DNA of 64,000 nt from NCBI GenBank assembly GCA_012862575.1, contig BLSF01000035.1:400965-464964 (forward strand), written 5' to 3'. This DNA is from Parietichytrium sp. I65-24A. Taxonomy: Eukaryota > Sar > Bigyra > Thraustochytrida > Thraustochytriidae. The position numbers and the translations under genes were made by a program. Under the pieces are notes generated by a model. The model saw only the letters and a list, made by a program, of their open reading frames with translations, was not told the origin of the DNA and searched no databases. Below, piece after piece: positions 40,836 through 50,956 of this stretch. Position 1 is the stretch's first letter; each line of letters opens with the position of its first letter.

Positions 40836-41879
40836 TTACCATTTTTTTGCGTTACTGGGCTTGCCAGGGCCAAAGATTCCGGACTTGATGATCCGTGAGA
40901 CATTCCCGATTGCATGCGCCAGCGAAGGCCGGTGTGTTTTCTTCCACGCAACCCATGGCTCGCTTCTTACCACCATTTGCTCTTCGCTTGATTCGCGATG
41001 TGTGACTTGCGCGTCAATAGATGCTTCAATAGATGCTTCCCCCCACGATCTGGTTTCGTGGTCTCCTTCCCGGACCCCTGCCTCTGTTTCAACGAGCGAA
41101 GCAGCCGCGAGCGTTTGCGTTTGCTCAAGAGCCTCTTGGATCTCCCCCAAACGCGTCTCACGAGGCTGCTGAGACCTGAGCAGGTCCACCGTGTCGTTCA
41201 GGTCCGGGAGCGCACAGCCCGCAATATCCTCGCTCGAGGTTGAGGTGCCCGATGTTCCCGATGTGCCCGATGTGCCCGAGGTTCCGAATCCAGAAAGCGA
41301 AACTTCAACGCACTCCGCCAGCTCGTCTAGTGAACTCCAATCACTGGCATCAAATATGAGATGGAGCGCATTTGCGTCTGTGAATGTCGTGCACAGACGT
41401 TGAAGCGCGTTTCGCACCGCCACACTGGTGTTCAGCGAAGCGGTTCGCGTGCTTTGCTTTAGCGTAGAGAAAAAACGATTGGGTACCATCATGTACCAGA
41501 CTGGCGCGGTGGAACGAGGGTTCCGATGGGAACTCTTCGCGAGCAAATTCCCGCCCACTGGAATGTAGTACTGGCCCGTCGGTGACGCGAGCCCCCTGTT
41601 CCGCACCATCCTGGGGACTGTGCTGGACAAGACGCGCTGGAAGAAGAGCAACGTGTCTCGAGCTTCGCTTTTTGGCACGTGGCCTGTGAAGGAGCTACAT
41701 CCATGCACAAAGACTACCTCGCGTCGCGCGCCTCCATCTTGCTCGAGGGCAGTGTTGATCACATCGCACGCGGATCGATCAGTGAGTCGAATGATTACGC
41801 GCTCATCCTCATGTACGTCTTCGTCTTCCTCGGTGTTTACTCCCCTGACACTGCAAATAAACACGCTCACCGAAGACAT
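40836..41879 (-). CDS. Unrecognised 347-residue protein with two-part layout
   Basis: ATG at 41879. The first about 190 residues look like a compact alpha/beta domain (SVSVFICSVRGV, VVFVHGCSSFTGH, PTGQYYIPVGGN, VWYMMVPNRFFS, LHLIFDASDWSSLDEL). A Gly-Thr-Ser repeat (GTSGTSGTSG) forms a hinge. The second part is helical and acidic and ends in a basic tail. The VFVHGC and late DASD patches recall nucleotide-binding folds, but I cannot name a family. No membrane segment. It is probably cytosolic. Confidence 0.7.
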   Translation of the reverse strand: MSSVSVFICSVRGVNTEEDEDVHEDERVIIRLTDRSACDVINTALEQDGGARREVVFVHGCSSFTGHVPKSEARDTLLFFQRVLSSTVPRMVRNRGLASPTGQYYIPVGGNLLAKSSHRNPRSTAPVWYMMVPNRFFSTLKQSTRTASLNTSVAVRNALQRLCTTFTDANALHLIFDASDWSSLDELAECVEVSLSGFGTSGTSGTSGTSGTSTSSEDIAGCALPDLNDTVDLLRSQQPRETRLGEIQEALEQTQTLAAASLVETEAGVREGDHETRSWGEASIEASIDAQVTHRESSEEQMVVRSEPWVAWKKTHRPSLAHAIGNVSRIIKSGIFGPGKPSNAKKW

Positions 41880-41992
41880 TATATAGCAAACTAGTACATG
41901 TCTTAGCCTGATGCAGTCTCTATTCTATGGCGTTCATGTGAAAGAAGAAAATAAAATAAAATAAAAATGGCTCAAGGATGCTCAAGGTTAGT

Positions 41993-42631
41993 TTAGTAGG
42001 ACGACTCGTCCATCAACGAGTCTAACGGGGACCATCTCTCTCGGAACTTGGAGCTACTCTCGATGCTTGGAAAACTCTCTCCATCGATGAACTTGACGTC
42101 TTCAAACTTGCTGAGAACGGTCTTCATCAACGAGCGATCCACCGCGTCAAACCAGCATTGCTCCACGCTCACGTACTCTAGATTCGGATGCACAGCTCTT
42201 ACAATCTTCTCCATCATACTACCCCATCCGAGTGGGAAAATGCACCTTCTGAAAGTCAGTCCACTGACGCGGGTTTCAGGCGCATTCTCAAACGTCATTG
42301 CCAACACGAAAAGACTCCACGTGAACATGTGGGAAACGCCACATACAGTCACGTCCGTTTTCAACCCACGACAAGCCTGCATGATTTCTTGTGACTCGGG
42401 CAAAATTCCCTCGTCTATGTAAACGCAGACGCGCAGTGGCGTTGGCGTTGGTACAGAATCTGGCGCAGAATCTTTGCGCCCATCAGAGAGGACAGCTCTC
42501 AGCGCATGGGCATCACTGAGACCGAACAAATTGATATTCCCCAGGTATCCCAGAATCTCTACAATCAACTCACGTGGAAGTATAGGAGTTGTCTCATTTC
42601 TCTCCACACTCCAAGCCTTATTAGTATTCAT
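41993..42631 (-). CDS. F-box protein with leucine-rich-type tail
   Basis: A 212-residue protein. Residues about 17-50 match an F-box (LPRELIVEILGYLGNINLFG), which normally binds SKP1 in an SCF ubiquitin ligase. The rest shows irregular strand-helix units (TRVSGLTFRRCIFPLG, HPNLEYVSVEQCWF, FEDVKFIDGESFPS) like degenerate leucine-rich repeats that would recruit a substrate. ATG at 42631; the frame opens seven codons earlier without an ATG. With the RING and OTU genes nearby, it makes a third ubiquitin-pathway gene in 8 kb. Confidence 0.8.
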   Translation of the reverse strand: MNTNKAWSVERNETTPILPRELIVEILGYLGNINLFGLSDAHALRAVLSDGRKDSAPDSVPTPTPLRVCVYIDEGILPESQEIMQACRGLKTDVTVCGVSHMFTWSLFVLAMTFENAPETRVSGLTFRRCIFPLGWGSMMEKIVRAVHPNLEYVSVEQCWFDAVDRSLMKTVLSKFEDVKFIDGESFPSIESSSKFRERWSPLDSLMDESSY

Positions 42632-42809
42632 AGTAAGACTATTATACTCCAATCTTGAATTCGAGTAGGAGAGAAATTTTCAAAACTTTGAAAATTTGAA
42701 AATTTGAAAATACGAAAATACTTCAACAATGAACATTGAACAAAGGTTGATCTTGAGAGAATGGAAACAAAATTTCAATTCTAAGATTCTAATTTTGGCA
42801 GGTCAAGGC

Positions 42810-43097
42810 TCAATGCTTATGGTGTCCGGTTTGAGATTTGGATTTCTCTTCGTGATACATCTTGCCTAGAATCTTGGCGACCTCCACCATCGACGCGTTG
42901 GGATGCGCGCGCCTCACATTATCTCGGTGCTTGTTTGCAAACGTCATGTACGCATTTAACGTGCGTCTCTTCTTTGTCTTACTTGTTGATGATTTTGAGT
43001 GCCTGTGATTTCTTTTCCCATGAGAGCAATGTGCACCTTTACAACCACAACTTTTCCCCGCGTGAGTTGATTTGGAAGTTCTATGTCTTTTCGGCAT
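42810..43097 (-). CDS. Small HMG-box-like DNA-binding protein
   Basis: A 95-residue protein with a Lys/Ser/His-rich basic N-terminus that includes a CGCKGAHC cysteine patch. It is followed by one short HMG/YABBY-like box (LNAYMTFANKHRDNVRRAHP, then MVEVAKILGKMYHEE). Aromatic, proline and helix positions fit that fold, though the box is shorter than in animal HMG proteins. Short HMG or YABBY-like proteins are also common in large DNA viruses. Expected role: non-specific DNA bending or chromatin binding. Confidence 0.8.
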   Translation of the reverse strand: MPKRHRTSKSTHAGKSCGCKGAHCSHGKRNHRHSKSSTSKTKKRRTLNAYMTFANKHRDNVRRAHPNASMVEVAKILGKMYHEEKSKSQTGHHKH

Positions 43098-43166
43098 TCT
43101 TCAGCGTCTTGTCCTGTTCTCCCACGAAATGAACTGACCAGAAAAAAAATGGAACGAACAAATTCG

Positions 43167-44298
43167 TCATCCATTGGTGATAGCTAGAGGTGCACTCTTC
43201 AATGGTAGCAAAGCGTCGTAATGAGTTCTCCCGTTGTATCGCACGAAAACTGGCAAAGAGTCATCATGTCCTGGAGGAGCGCCATCCTCGGAATATTTAT
43301 TGGCATAATACGGCCGCGTATACTGAAGATTGAACGAGCCGTCCACCACGATCGACGTAATGTTGCGTTTTAGGACGCGGGCTATGTACGCCATCGCTTC
43401 ATCACCGCCCCATGCTCCTTCTCTCAGTTGGGAGTTAAGTTCTTTGCTAAACTGAGGGAACGATTCTGACAACTTAGGAGGGTAATGTCCGACAAATTTT
43501 TTGCTTGGAACTTTCCGAAATTTTCGCAATTCTCTCCTGAGTTGAACACCGTTAGCGACTTGAACCCTCTTGACGAAGTTCCCATCCGCGTCATGGAAAT
43601 CTAATGAGATCTTCTCATGTTTCTGGGTATGCGGATCTTTTCCTGAAATCGCTGCCACTATTGAGTGATACATACATGATCCGTCACCTTTAACTATCGC
43701 TAGTTTCATGCGAGATATGCCTTTCAGACGCTCGCGTATCTCAGGTTCGAGCTTGTATAATACAGATCTGGGTTTGTCTCTATCACCGGGGATGACGATT
43801 CGCAGTTCGTCTTCGGCTTCGGCTTCGTATTCGGGGTTGTCATTTTCGTTGGCGTTTTGTCCCCTCAACTTCGAGATCCAAATGTATGTAACAATCATGA
43901 AGGTTAAAGCAGCTATCGCGATGACAAAGGCTATTACGTTATTTCTCTCCACGATTGCTGGTTGATGTGCATCGATGTGAAAAAAAAAGTTAGCTGAGCT
44001 GGCAAAAGCGACACATGAGTGCAAAATGAATCGACTTACATGTATCTCCATTAACATCTTCGCTCGCACTCTTACTTTCGGCAGCGTTTGTAGAAGCGCG
44101 CATGGCATTGAAAATTCTCCACAGAAAATAGATTTCCAGCACTAAAACCACAGTGATGCTGAAGTCGACGAAGCGATGGACCCTCCCCGAGGCCTTTGCT
44201 TTTGCCTCGTCACTTCGGGAGTGTGGCGAGTGCGATTCCATGTTGGCTGAGGATCCATTCTCGTCTTTGTGCGATTGGACATTCGGCGCATGCATCAT
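43167..44298 (-). CDS. Membrane-anchored OTU-family deubiquitinase, two exons
   Basis: Exon 1 is 44040-44298 (86 codons plus one base, ends GEDT-type sequence VNGDT before GTAAGT). Exon 2 is 43167-43957 (after a CCAG acceptor). The intron is 82 nt and phase 1. The product has 349 residues with two hydrophobic segments (FSITVVLVLEIYFLWRIF and NNVIAFVIAIAALTFMIVTY), then a complete OTU domain: GDGSCMYHSI with catalytic Cys near 181, GAWGGDEAMAYIARVL, and a late His near 332 in RTHYDALL. It should remove ubiquitin from proteins at a membrane. Exon 2 alone gives no convincing N-terminus, which supports the splice. OTU proteases are frequent in both protists and large DNA viruses. Confidence 0.85.
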
Positions 44299-44551
44299 AT
44301 CACCCGCTTCGAATAAACTCTCGATTACTGAGCTCGACAAAGAAAATGAATGTAAACCTGCTCCTCAATTCAAATCGAAAAAAATTAGAACCAAGGAATG
44401 GAAATGCGGATGCGAGTTTTTTTTCTCCGAGCACGTTTCGTAAACAACAGCAGCCCCGGGTCACTCACTGGTTACGCTAAAGAAGATAAGATCCAACGCC
44501 CCGCAAGGTCTGGGAAAAGCAATTGGTAGCTCGCCAAATAGCATTCGTACA

Positions 44552-46558
44552 ATGCCGCCATCTTTGACGAACCTTATGGGTATCTACGTCCTAATCCGCG
44601 TCATCAGTGTGATGTCAACCAGCAGACCGGTGGGCAAGCTGCCGAACCATGCGGGCGTCCCGGCGCGTAAATCTGGCGGATCTGCGAAGCGAGCGAATGT
44701 CGTCGGCGACGAGTTACACGACACAAAAGACAGCGTCGAAGAAACTCTCGATACCATCAGATCGAATGCTGATGCTGTTGAGAAGAGCGGTATGTCACCA
44801 ACCAGGAAGCCACGTAGCTCGAGGCTTTCTCCGCGTGTGATCTCACTGATCCTCATGATCGCAATCTTCGTTGCAATCATCGTCTACTCCTTGTACATGA
44901 TGGATTGTCAGTCATGCGGACTAACCGATGGACTCACGGAGGGAGAATCTGATGAGAAGGCAGATACCAAGGAAGTCGCAGGAATCGATCAGGAGAGGTC
45001 TCGACTGGTTATTCGCGACCAAAGTGATCAGATCAACAAGCCCGATGACGGTGGAATCGTCTCCAGACTCACTCGCCTGCTGGTACCAGGTTGTATCCGA
45101 GATCTCTTTGCAATGCCGGTGGATTCCCCTTCCACAGCACCTGTGACATCGGCTCGCGGCCATGCAGCGCCTTCGGGAAACGGGCTGATTAAACCAGTCA
45201 GTCGCGAGAACTTTTTCGAGAGCGTGGGAATCAGTGATCTCGATGACGATGGCAAGTATCAGCTCGTCAAGTCGCTCAAGGAACGTGGCGTTCGCTTACT
45301 TGGCATCTCTCGCTGTATCTGGACGATGCGGCAGCGTGAGCTATTCGGAAGCCGCTCCAAGGCCCGGTTGCTTTTGGAGTCCGGCGTCTACACCGAGTGT
45401 GCCCCCGGCGACAAGATGTGCGAGGGCTTGCCAGGGTTCCCAGCGTGGCGGGTCGAATCGCCCGATAGGACGCTCGTGGGTTTCCAGAAGTTCAATCAGC
45501 TGGAAGAACTTTTGCGCGACATCGAGAGCGACATCGAGAGCGACGTTGAAAAGAAGGCTGACGGGGGTGATACCATTGAAGAGGAAAAAGATGATGAGCA
45601 TGATGATCATGATCATGATGAAAACAACGCCCGCGATGACGTCGACGACTGCAACGACGGTGAAGAGGAGTCTGTAGATGCCCCAGGTGGTGCTAAAGGA
45701 CAATCACACATGAGCATTGAGGACCGGTTCTGGGATGACATGAGCAGTAGGTTCATTGATTTCATGCAGAAGACAAATAGCAAGCTTGAGCGCCTTGACA
45801 AGCGCCTTGAGTCAATTGCGTCAACTGTCCCCGTCTCCTCGTTCGAAGAGAGCGTTCCAAAAACTGACGAGGACGCAGACGGCGTCGACGTGATCTCGGA
45901 TGCGCTGCGCCACTTAGCAATCTCCCTTCCACCGCCATCTGTCCCTAAAGTATATGGTGTTCATGCGTCTCCTGATGAGGCTCCTGAGCAAGTTCCCAGT
46001 GTCCCCGGTGTCGTCGTGGCCGATGTTGGCCCACTCCAGAGGAGCGAGGCAGTGAATGTCGAACCCTCTGGTACCGACACCACGGAAAACTCCCCAAAGC
46101 GCGCCAGGCGCTCCCGGGCAACACGGTCATCCCTCGCAACAAAATTGAAAGCACCCGGTGCGGAAGAGAGTGCATATGTAGAACCCATAGAATCACGTCC
46201 ACTTGACGTGAGCCAGCCAACTGAAATTGATGCTCCTGACGCCGGTACCGATGCCAGAATTGAAAAGATGAGAGGAGTTGAGACCCTTCCAACACGTCCG
46301 GGACCAGTCATGCATCCTGATCAGCTTTTGAATGGTGGCACCGTGACTGGATGGGCCTCGCAGACTTCGCAGACTTCACCGCAAACTGCTGCACAAGTTC
46401 TAGCGTACGAGAAGGCTTATGCAGCTGAGAGTGCGAATGCACCTGCTCCTCTCAAGCAGATGTTCGACGCCGAAGTAGCGAGGATGAACGCTTCAGACGG
46501 GGATCCAACATCGTCTGACCTTCGCGTTGCAAGTCTCCCATGGTCTCGTCGTGTGTAA
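44552..46558 (+). CDS. Large single-pass membrane protein with acidic and disordered regions
   Basis: Up to 668 residues; the ATG at 44612 (648 residues) is an equally good start. One membrane helix (VISLILMIAIFVAIIVYSLYMM) lies near residue 95-117. After it come charged and proline-rich segments, a structured middle (DDDGKYQLVKSLKERGVRLL, about 225-320), an Asp/Glu/His-rich run (DDEHDDHDHDENN, near 350) and a coiled-coil-like helix (FMQKTNSKLERLDKRLESIA, near 405-425). No family recognised. Divergent from the OTU gene, with about 250 bases between the starts. Confidence 0.75.
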   Translation: MPPSLTNLMGIYVLIRVISVMSTSRPVGKLPNHAGVPARKSGGSAKRANVVGDELHDTKDSVEETLDTIRSNADAVEKSGMSPTRKPRSSRLSPRVISLILMIAIFVAIIVYSLYMMDCQSCGLTDGLTEGESDEKADTKEVAGIDQERSRLVIRDQSDQINKPDDGGIVSRLTRLLVPGCIRDLFAMPVDSPSTAPVTSARGHAAPSGNGLIKPVSRENFFESVGISDLDDDGKYQLVKSLKERGVRLLGISRCIWTMRQRELFGSRSKARLLLESGVYTECAPGDKMCEGLPGFPAWRVESPDRTLVGFQKFNQLEELLRDIESDIESDVEKKADGGDTIEEEKDDEHDDHDHDENNARDDVDDCNDGEEESVDAPGGAKGQSHMSIEDRFWDDMSSRFIDFMQKTNSKLERLDKRLESIASTVPVSSFEESVPKTDEDADGVDVISDALRHLAISLPPPSVPKVYGVHASPDEAPEQVPSVPGVVVADVGPLQRSEAVNVEPSGTDTTENSPKRARRSRATRSSLATKLKAPGAEESAYVEPIESRPLDVSQPTEIDAPDAGTDARIEKMRGVETLPTRPGPVMHPDQLLNGGTVTGWASQTSQTSPQTAAQVLAYEKAYAAESANAPAPLKQMFDAEVARMNASDGDPTSSDLRVASLPWSRRV

Positions 46559-46854
46559 GCACGAGCGGCAAGAAAGAATGTGGTCTCTACACCTTCTTGT
46601 AAAACCGAACTACTTGAACCGAACTATCTCTATTCATACATGCCCAAATAACTTTTTTTTCCCCCGCTCCATCTCACCTGAAGCCATACAGGCACGTGCC
46701 TGAGAAATCGCTACATCTAACACGGACCATATTTCCCATCGCCGGGAGTAGGTGTCACACTTGGAGACTGGCATACTCACAGACCCCAAACGCTGTAAAG
46801 CACGCGCTGGTTTCCTCTCTTTTCACCTTTCACCGAGAGCATCGAGAGCATAAA

Positions 46855-48876
46855 ATGCGACCCACTAGCGACTCTGCTGACCAAGGCCGCGAACGTCGCG
46901 ATCCCGCAACGCCTATGTCACCTCGTCCGGTCGATCAGCGAGAGGCGGATACACTCAACGGGCTTTATGAGAACGTTGAAAACTTATGCGCTGCGTTCGA
47001 TTGTCCCATTGACCCTGACATGATCAAGCAGATGATCGAGCCATTCGCCGGAGGCAACTCTCTGCAAACCATCGCAGCACTCGCTTCTCAGGCGCTTGGC
47101 AAAGACATGTCTCGCGGTCGTAATGGTCATGCCAAAGCGTCATCGTCGCCATCGGGACAAGGGACAGACGCTGTGCATGAAGGCAATGTTACGAGACCTG
47201 GACTGAACCTCCATGCCATCACCGGCATGGAGGACATTCTGTGCATGCCGTTCGTACTTCTTTGCCTCTGTATCACTTTTCCATCAAGCATCTTAATCCG
47301 TTTGGCATCGCTCGTGATTTCCGGGAGCATATTCTGCTTCTGCGCGTTGCACCGATCCCAGCCCATCGCTGCCAAGTTGGTGATCTTCTATATGGACTAC
47401 TTGCGCAACCAAGTACTCGCTGCTGCGAGCGATGCACGAAAGGAAACTGCCCGTTCCATCAAAGACAATGCATCGCGCTTCTTGCATAGCGCATCCGACA
47501 CCATGTGGAACATGAAAGGGCTTTCTGGCTTCGATGTAGTTTCCATGAGAAACACGTTCGCAAATGTGAAAGACCAAATCGCACAACTCCGGGATGCATT
47601 TGCAAATATCAGCGTCGGAACGCATGGCAGCCTGCATAGCGGCCTGCCTGCTGGCCTGTCCGACGGCTCTTCAATCGGTTCTGTGATCGGCTCTAAGCTC
47701 GGAGCGATCCTGGGGTCTGCAATTGGCGCACTCTTCGGTCGATCGAGATACGTCCTGCAGACACACTTTATCGGTGGTCTCTTTTCCATTCTCACGAGCT
47801 TGTTCGCGTCCATCGAACGGGTGCTCTTTGTCACCGAATCAGACGCTCTAAAATTGCGTGTGACTATGCTACCAAGTAAGCGCGCTGTTCATGCATTTTC
47901 AATATCGTCATGGTTCCAAGGATCACATCTGTCCGAAAATTGGAGACTTCCATGGAGCGCATCCTGTGACCGCAGCGAAGAGTCTGACGACATCCGGCCT
48001 CCTCCTTTAGGAACGTTGACGGCCACAAAGGGGTTTCCCGATGACCAGGCGAGCTTTAATGCAACGTTTTTCGATAGCATCATTGGCTCCGTGTTGAAGG
48101 AGAATCTCCTACCCGAGCTGGTGATTCGCGACATTGTGCCGTACGAGACGCTTCGAGAGATGACCGAGGACCCGAGCTTTGAGTCCAGCGATCCTTTCAC
48201 CAACCCGATTATTGACGACCGTGTCAAAGACGACCGCGCCGAATATCGAGGCGGGAAGAAAGCGGGAAGTCCAATCGCGCTCGCCCTTGTTTCTGTCACA
48301 TCGCGTTCTCTATCACACGTCCATGTTGAACTTGCCCCGAATCCCCCCGAGGTCTTGCATGTCTTGGATCAAATGAGATACTTGTGTGGCGAACTCAGCG
48401 ACTGCTACTTCCTTCATTCTGACACGACCGGGTGCAATGCAGGTGCGAATGCGAATGTGAATGACCGATGCGACGCAAGCACTGACAAAACACGCGACAC
48501 TCTGCAGCCACTTGAGCCAGAAATCACCGAGCTCTCCGAAGGCCGGTTCGAAAAGCTTGTTGACGCAACAGAGATCGTTGTTCGGACCCTTCCGAACGCA
48601 ATCATGCTGACGACCAGGGTTGCAGACCGCGTTGCCACTAAGCGCGACCTCGTCGACCTCGCATACCTCTTTAGAAGCGTATGTCTGTCGTGCGATGCCC
48701 TGTGTAGCTCGGCGATCGTCCACAACACCGAACGCGTCAAAATGGACATCCGCTGGGGCACGAAGAGAATCGGCTACCATCGCACCACTCTTGTACTCGA
48801 CACCGACGGCGTCCATGCATCGGTAGACACGATCGCCAAATCAGCGCTCCTTCTGCGCCACGTCGAAGACTATTAA
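46855..48876 (+). CDS. Unrecognised 673-residue membrane protein
   Basis: ATG at 46855 was chosen because the 53 upstream codons show no pattern. A polar N-terminal third (AADTLNGLYENVENL-type helices) precedes a hydrophobic region near 125-180 (MPFVLLCLCITFPSSILIRL, LVISGSIFCFCAL) with two helices. A glycine/serine-rich stretch (SVIGSKLGAILGSAIGALFG) follows, and then a long soluble C-terminal half. It sits in line with the preceding and following genes on the plus strand (spacing about 296 and 113 bases). Function unknown. Confidence 0.72.
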   Translation: MRPTSDSADQGRERRDPATPMSPRPVDQREADTLNGLYENVENLCAAFDCPIDPDMIKQMIEPFAGGNSLQTIAALASQALGKDMSRGRNGHAKASSSPSGQGTDAVHEGNVTRPGLNLHAITGMEDILCMPFVLLCLCITFPSSILIRLASLVISGSIFCFCALHRSQPIAAKLVIFYMDYLRNQVLAAASDARKETARSIKDNASRFLHSASDTMWNMKGLSGFDVVSMRNTFANVKDQIAQLRDAFANISVGTHGSLHSGLPAGLSDGSSIGSVIGSKLGAILGSAIGALFGRSRYVLQTHFIGGLFSILTSLFASIERVLFVTESDALKLRVTMLPSKRAVHAFSISSWFQGSHLSENWRLPWSASCDRSEESDDIRPPPLGTLTATKGFPDDQASFNATFFDSIIGSVLKENLLPELVIRDIVPYETLREMTEDPSFESSDPFTNPIIDDRVKDDRAEYRGGKKAGSPIALALVSVTSRSLSHVHVELAPNPPEVLHVLDQMRYLCGELSDCYFLHSDTTGCNAGANANVNDRCDASTDKTRDTLQPLEPEITELSEGRFEKLVDATEIVVRTLPNAIMLTTRVADRVATKRDLVDLAYLFRSVCLSCDALCSSAIVHNTERVKMDIRWGTKRIGYHRTTLVLDTDGVHASVDTIAKSALLLRHVEDY

Positions 48877-48989
48877 ATTATCAGTGCATGTACGGACCAA
48901 CAAAATTGCAAGATCGAGTCTTGAGCGAATGACGCCGCTTCATTTTTTTTGTTTGTTTCTTCCTTGACTTCACAAATTCTATCGTGAGA

Positions 48990-49661
48990 ATGTTTGGTTA
49001 CGCGATCAACTTTCAATTGACAAAATCATTCTCCTTGAGGCACCCGTTCTCGCGTCTCCGTGTTCCGAACGAAGACATACATTTGAATGGCACACACAGC
49101 GTTGCACACGAAACTCGCGCGCACGATGCCGTTCGAACTGTACAACAAGACCAACAAGTAGAGCAACAAATGCCCAAAGCGCCGCTGGTAGAACACCTCG
49201 AAGAGGAAGAAGATGTTGAATGCTATCAAGATGTCCCTGCGCTACTAGACCTGTCAGATCTGCCAAAAACGTCTGCTGCGTCTGCTGCTGATGATTATGA
49301 AGATGAAGTCCGTGCCGTGTTGAAAGAGGATGAAACCGGGACAACACCTGAACTTAAAACTGTTCCCAATGCTGAAGATTCAAGCACCGCTGGGTCTGGG
49401 CTCTGGAGACGAGCACGTGTGTTCATATTTTCAATGAAGAGGCTACAAAAAGCGCGCAAGTTGAAAGAAAATGTGGCGCAAGGCGCTGGACGCGGTGGTG
49501 CGCAGGGAGCGAAACCAATCATGCCGAAGCCAGCGCCTCCTCCCAAAACCCCGGATAGCATGCCTGCTGCCCCAGTTACTTCGCCACAAACGCATGCACC
49601 TCGCCGGAGGTACAACCTGAGACGGACGCCCATGAAGCGCAACTACAAAAGCTTTTTCTAG
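48990..49661 (+). CDS. Unrecognised 223-residue protein with acidic centre and basic tail
   Basis: ATG at 48990. The centre is acidic (EEEEDVECYQD, DDYEDEVRAVLKEDE). The tail is Lys/Arg/Pro-rich and ends RRRYNLRRTPMKRNYKSFF. No membrane helix. The charge layout suggests a nucleic-acid- or chromatin-associated protein. No family recognised. Confidence 0.6.
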   Translation: MFGYAINFQLTKSFSLRHPFSRLRVPNEDIHLNGTHSVAHETRAHDAVRTVQQDQQVEQQMPKAPLVEHLEEEEDVECYQDVPALLDLSDLPKTSAASAADDYEDEVRAVLKEDETGTTPELKTVPNAEDSSTAGSGLWRRARVFIFSMKRLQKARKLKENVAQGAGRGGAQGAKPIMPKPAPPPKTPDSMPAAPVTSPQTHAPRRRYNLRRTPMKRNYKSFF

Positions 49662-49717
49662 ACATATGTAGTACAAACTGAGAAACACAGAGATAAATGG
49701 CGTAACCTACCACGGCC

Positions 49718-49828
49718 GCAATCTTCGTCATGATCTTCTATCTCGCCCGATCACCGGGATCGACGAAAGCAGTGGCAATACCTGATCAAACACAACCGCA
49801 ATTCGCGCAACCACAGCAATCGTCATAA
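49718..49828 (+). pseudogene. 3' remnant of a third copy of the tandem tail-anchored gene
   Basis: This stretch encodes only the end of the family: membrane-helix end and tail (VMIFYLARSPGS, IPDQTQPQ) and a stop at 49828. It matches the end of the next gene (VMIFYLVRSPGS, LPDQTQPQ) codon by codon, and its downstream sequence (TTTTTATCCGAG) matches that gene's 3' flank. The 5' part is missing. It shows that the 50.0/51.0-kb pair was once at least a triplet. Confidence 0.88.
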
Positions 49829-49957
49829 TTTTTATCCGAGTTATCTCAAACACGGGAGTTTGCATATACGCGTGTAACAATTTTCTTGACGAAGAATAAA
49901 GTTCCAGCATATCACTAAGGATCACACAAAAGTTGAACAATACAGCCTACACCCACA

Positions 49958-50836
49958 ATGGCTCGCCAATGTCACGATATCAGTGAATTTCCAAACAAGA
50001 CGTTCTACGATTCGGGGCGAACCGTTGAGTTTGCCATGCCTCGCGTGGTTTTATCCACTAATGAGTTCGCGGAGTTAATTTGCACCAACAAAGCCAACAT
50101 TCGTTCCGGCCTTCCGCGAACGGATGCGTCCATAGGTATAATTGTTAGCAGCACGCCGCCGCTTGAAGATGGCTTCAATAACCTCGCGAGTGTGTCAATC
50201 GTATCGAAGATTCAAATCAGCAGGGGCTCGAATTCACCTGTCTATGCGTATATTGTTGTCACGGATGCGTTCCATAACGTCTTGACATGGATTCCAATCA
50301 GTTATAGGCTTGGTGACACGAATAACAACGACGGGTTTGATAGTATAGATCTCAAGTCGACTGTCACTTCTGCTCGTGTCGATATTGAACAAACCTTTGA
50401 ACCGACAGGCAATCTACCTCTCAGCTCCGGGATCCTTCAAGGTTTGAAAGGCAAGAGACTTGGCGTTGCCTTTCTATTAGGGCCCAACGGGGGAACGGCG
50501 GTCTACGTCGATCCGTTCGTTTTAACACTCAGAAAACCAACGCCTGCATCAACGCCTGCATCAACGCCGGCTTCGGCTTCAACATCAAGACGTGTAGGCG
50601 ATGTCACGGGTGGAACGCAGACAGCGGCCAGCACTACAACATTGACATCGTCCATTCCCGCATTTTTGACCAATGACGACGGAAGCTGGAATTACACCAT
50701 GATCGCCATGCTAACTGTAGTCTTCCTGCTCATTTTTGTGATGATCTTCTATCTCGTCCGATCGCCGGGATCGAAGAAGTCAGTGGCACTACCGGATCAA
50801 ACACAGCCGCAAGTCGTGCAACCACCATCCCTGTAG
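49958..50836 (+). CDS. Tail-anchored beta-rich protein, tandem copy 1
   Basis: A 292-residue protein. Residues 1-190 look like a beta-sandwich (CHDISEFPNKTFYDSGRTVE, then SVSIVSKIQISRGSNSPVYA). A short Thr/Pro/Ser spacer with three TPAS-type units follows, then WNYT, a membrane helix (IAMLTVVFLLIFVMIFYLV) and a basic tail. No signal peptide, so the beta part probably faces the cytosol or a virion/vesicle surface. The next gene is a close paralogue (strong identity over the beta part). ATG at 49958 is preceded by an ACAGCCT-CCACA leader also found before copy 2. No outside homologue recognised. Confidence 0.82.
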   Translation: MARQCHDISEFPNKTFYDSGRTVEFAMPRVVLSTNEFAELICTNKANIRSGLPRTDASIGIIVSSTPPLEDGFNNLASVSIVSKIQISRGSNSPVYAYIVVTDAFHNVLTWIPISYRLGDTNNNDGFDSIDLKSTVTSARVDIEQTFEPTGNLPLSSGILQGLKGKRLGVAFLLGPNGGTAVYVDPFVLTLRKPTPASTPASTPASASTSRRVGDVTGGTQTAASTTTLTSSIPAFLTNDDGSWNYTMIAMLTVVFLLIFVMIFYLVRSPGSKKSVALPDQTQPQVVQPPSL

Positions 50837-50956
50837 TTTTTATCCAAGCTGTATCAAATACTTGAGCATTCACATTCGCATTCACATTCAAATTCACGTC
50901 AGTGTCGAATAGAGTTGTGGAATTGCATTTGTAATAACACACAGCCTGTGTCCACA

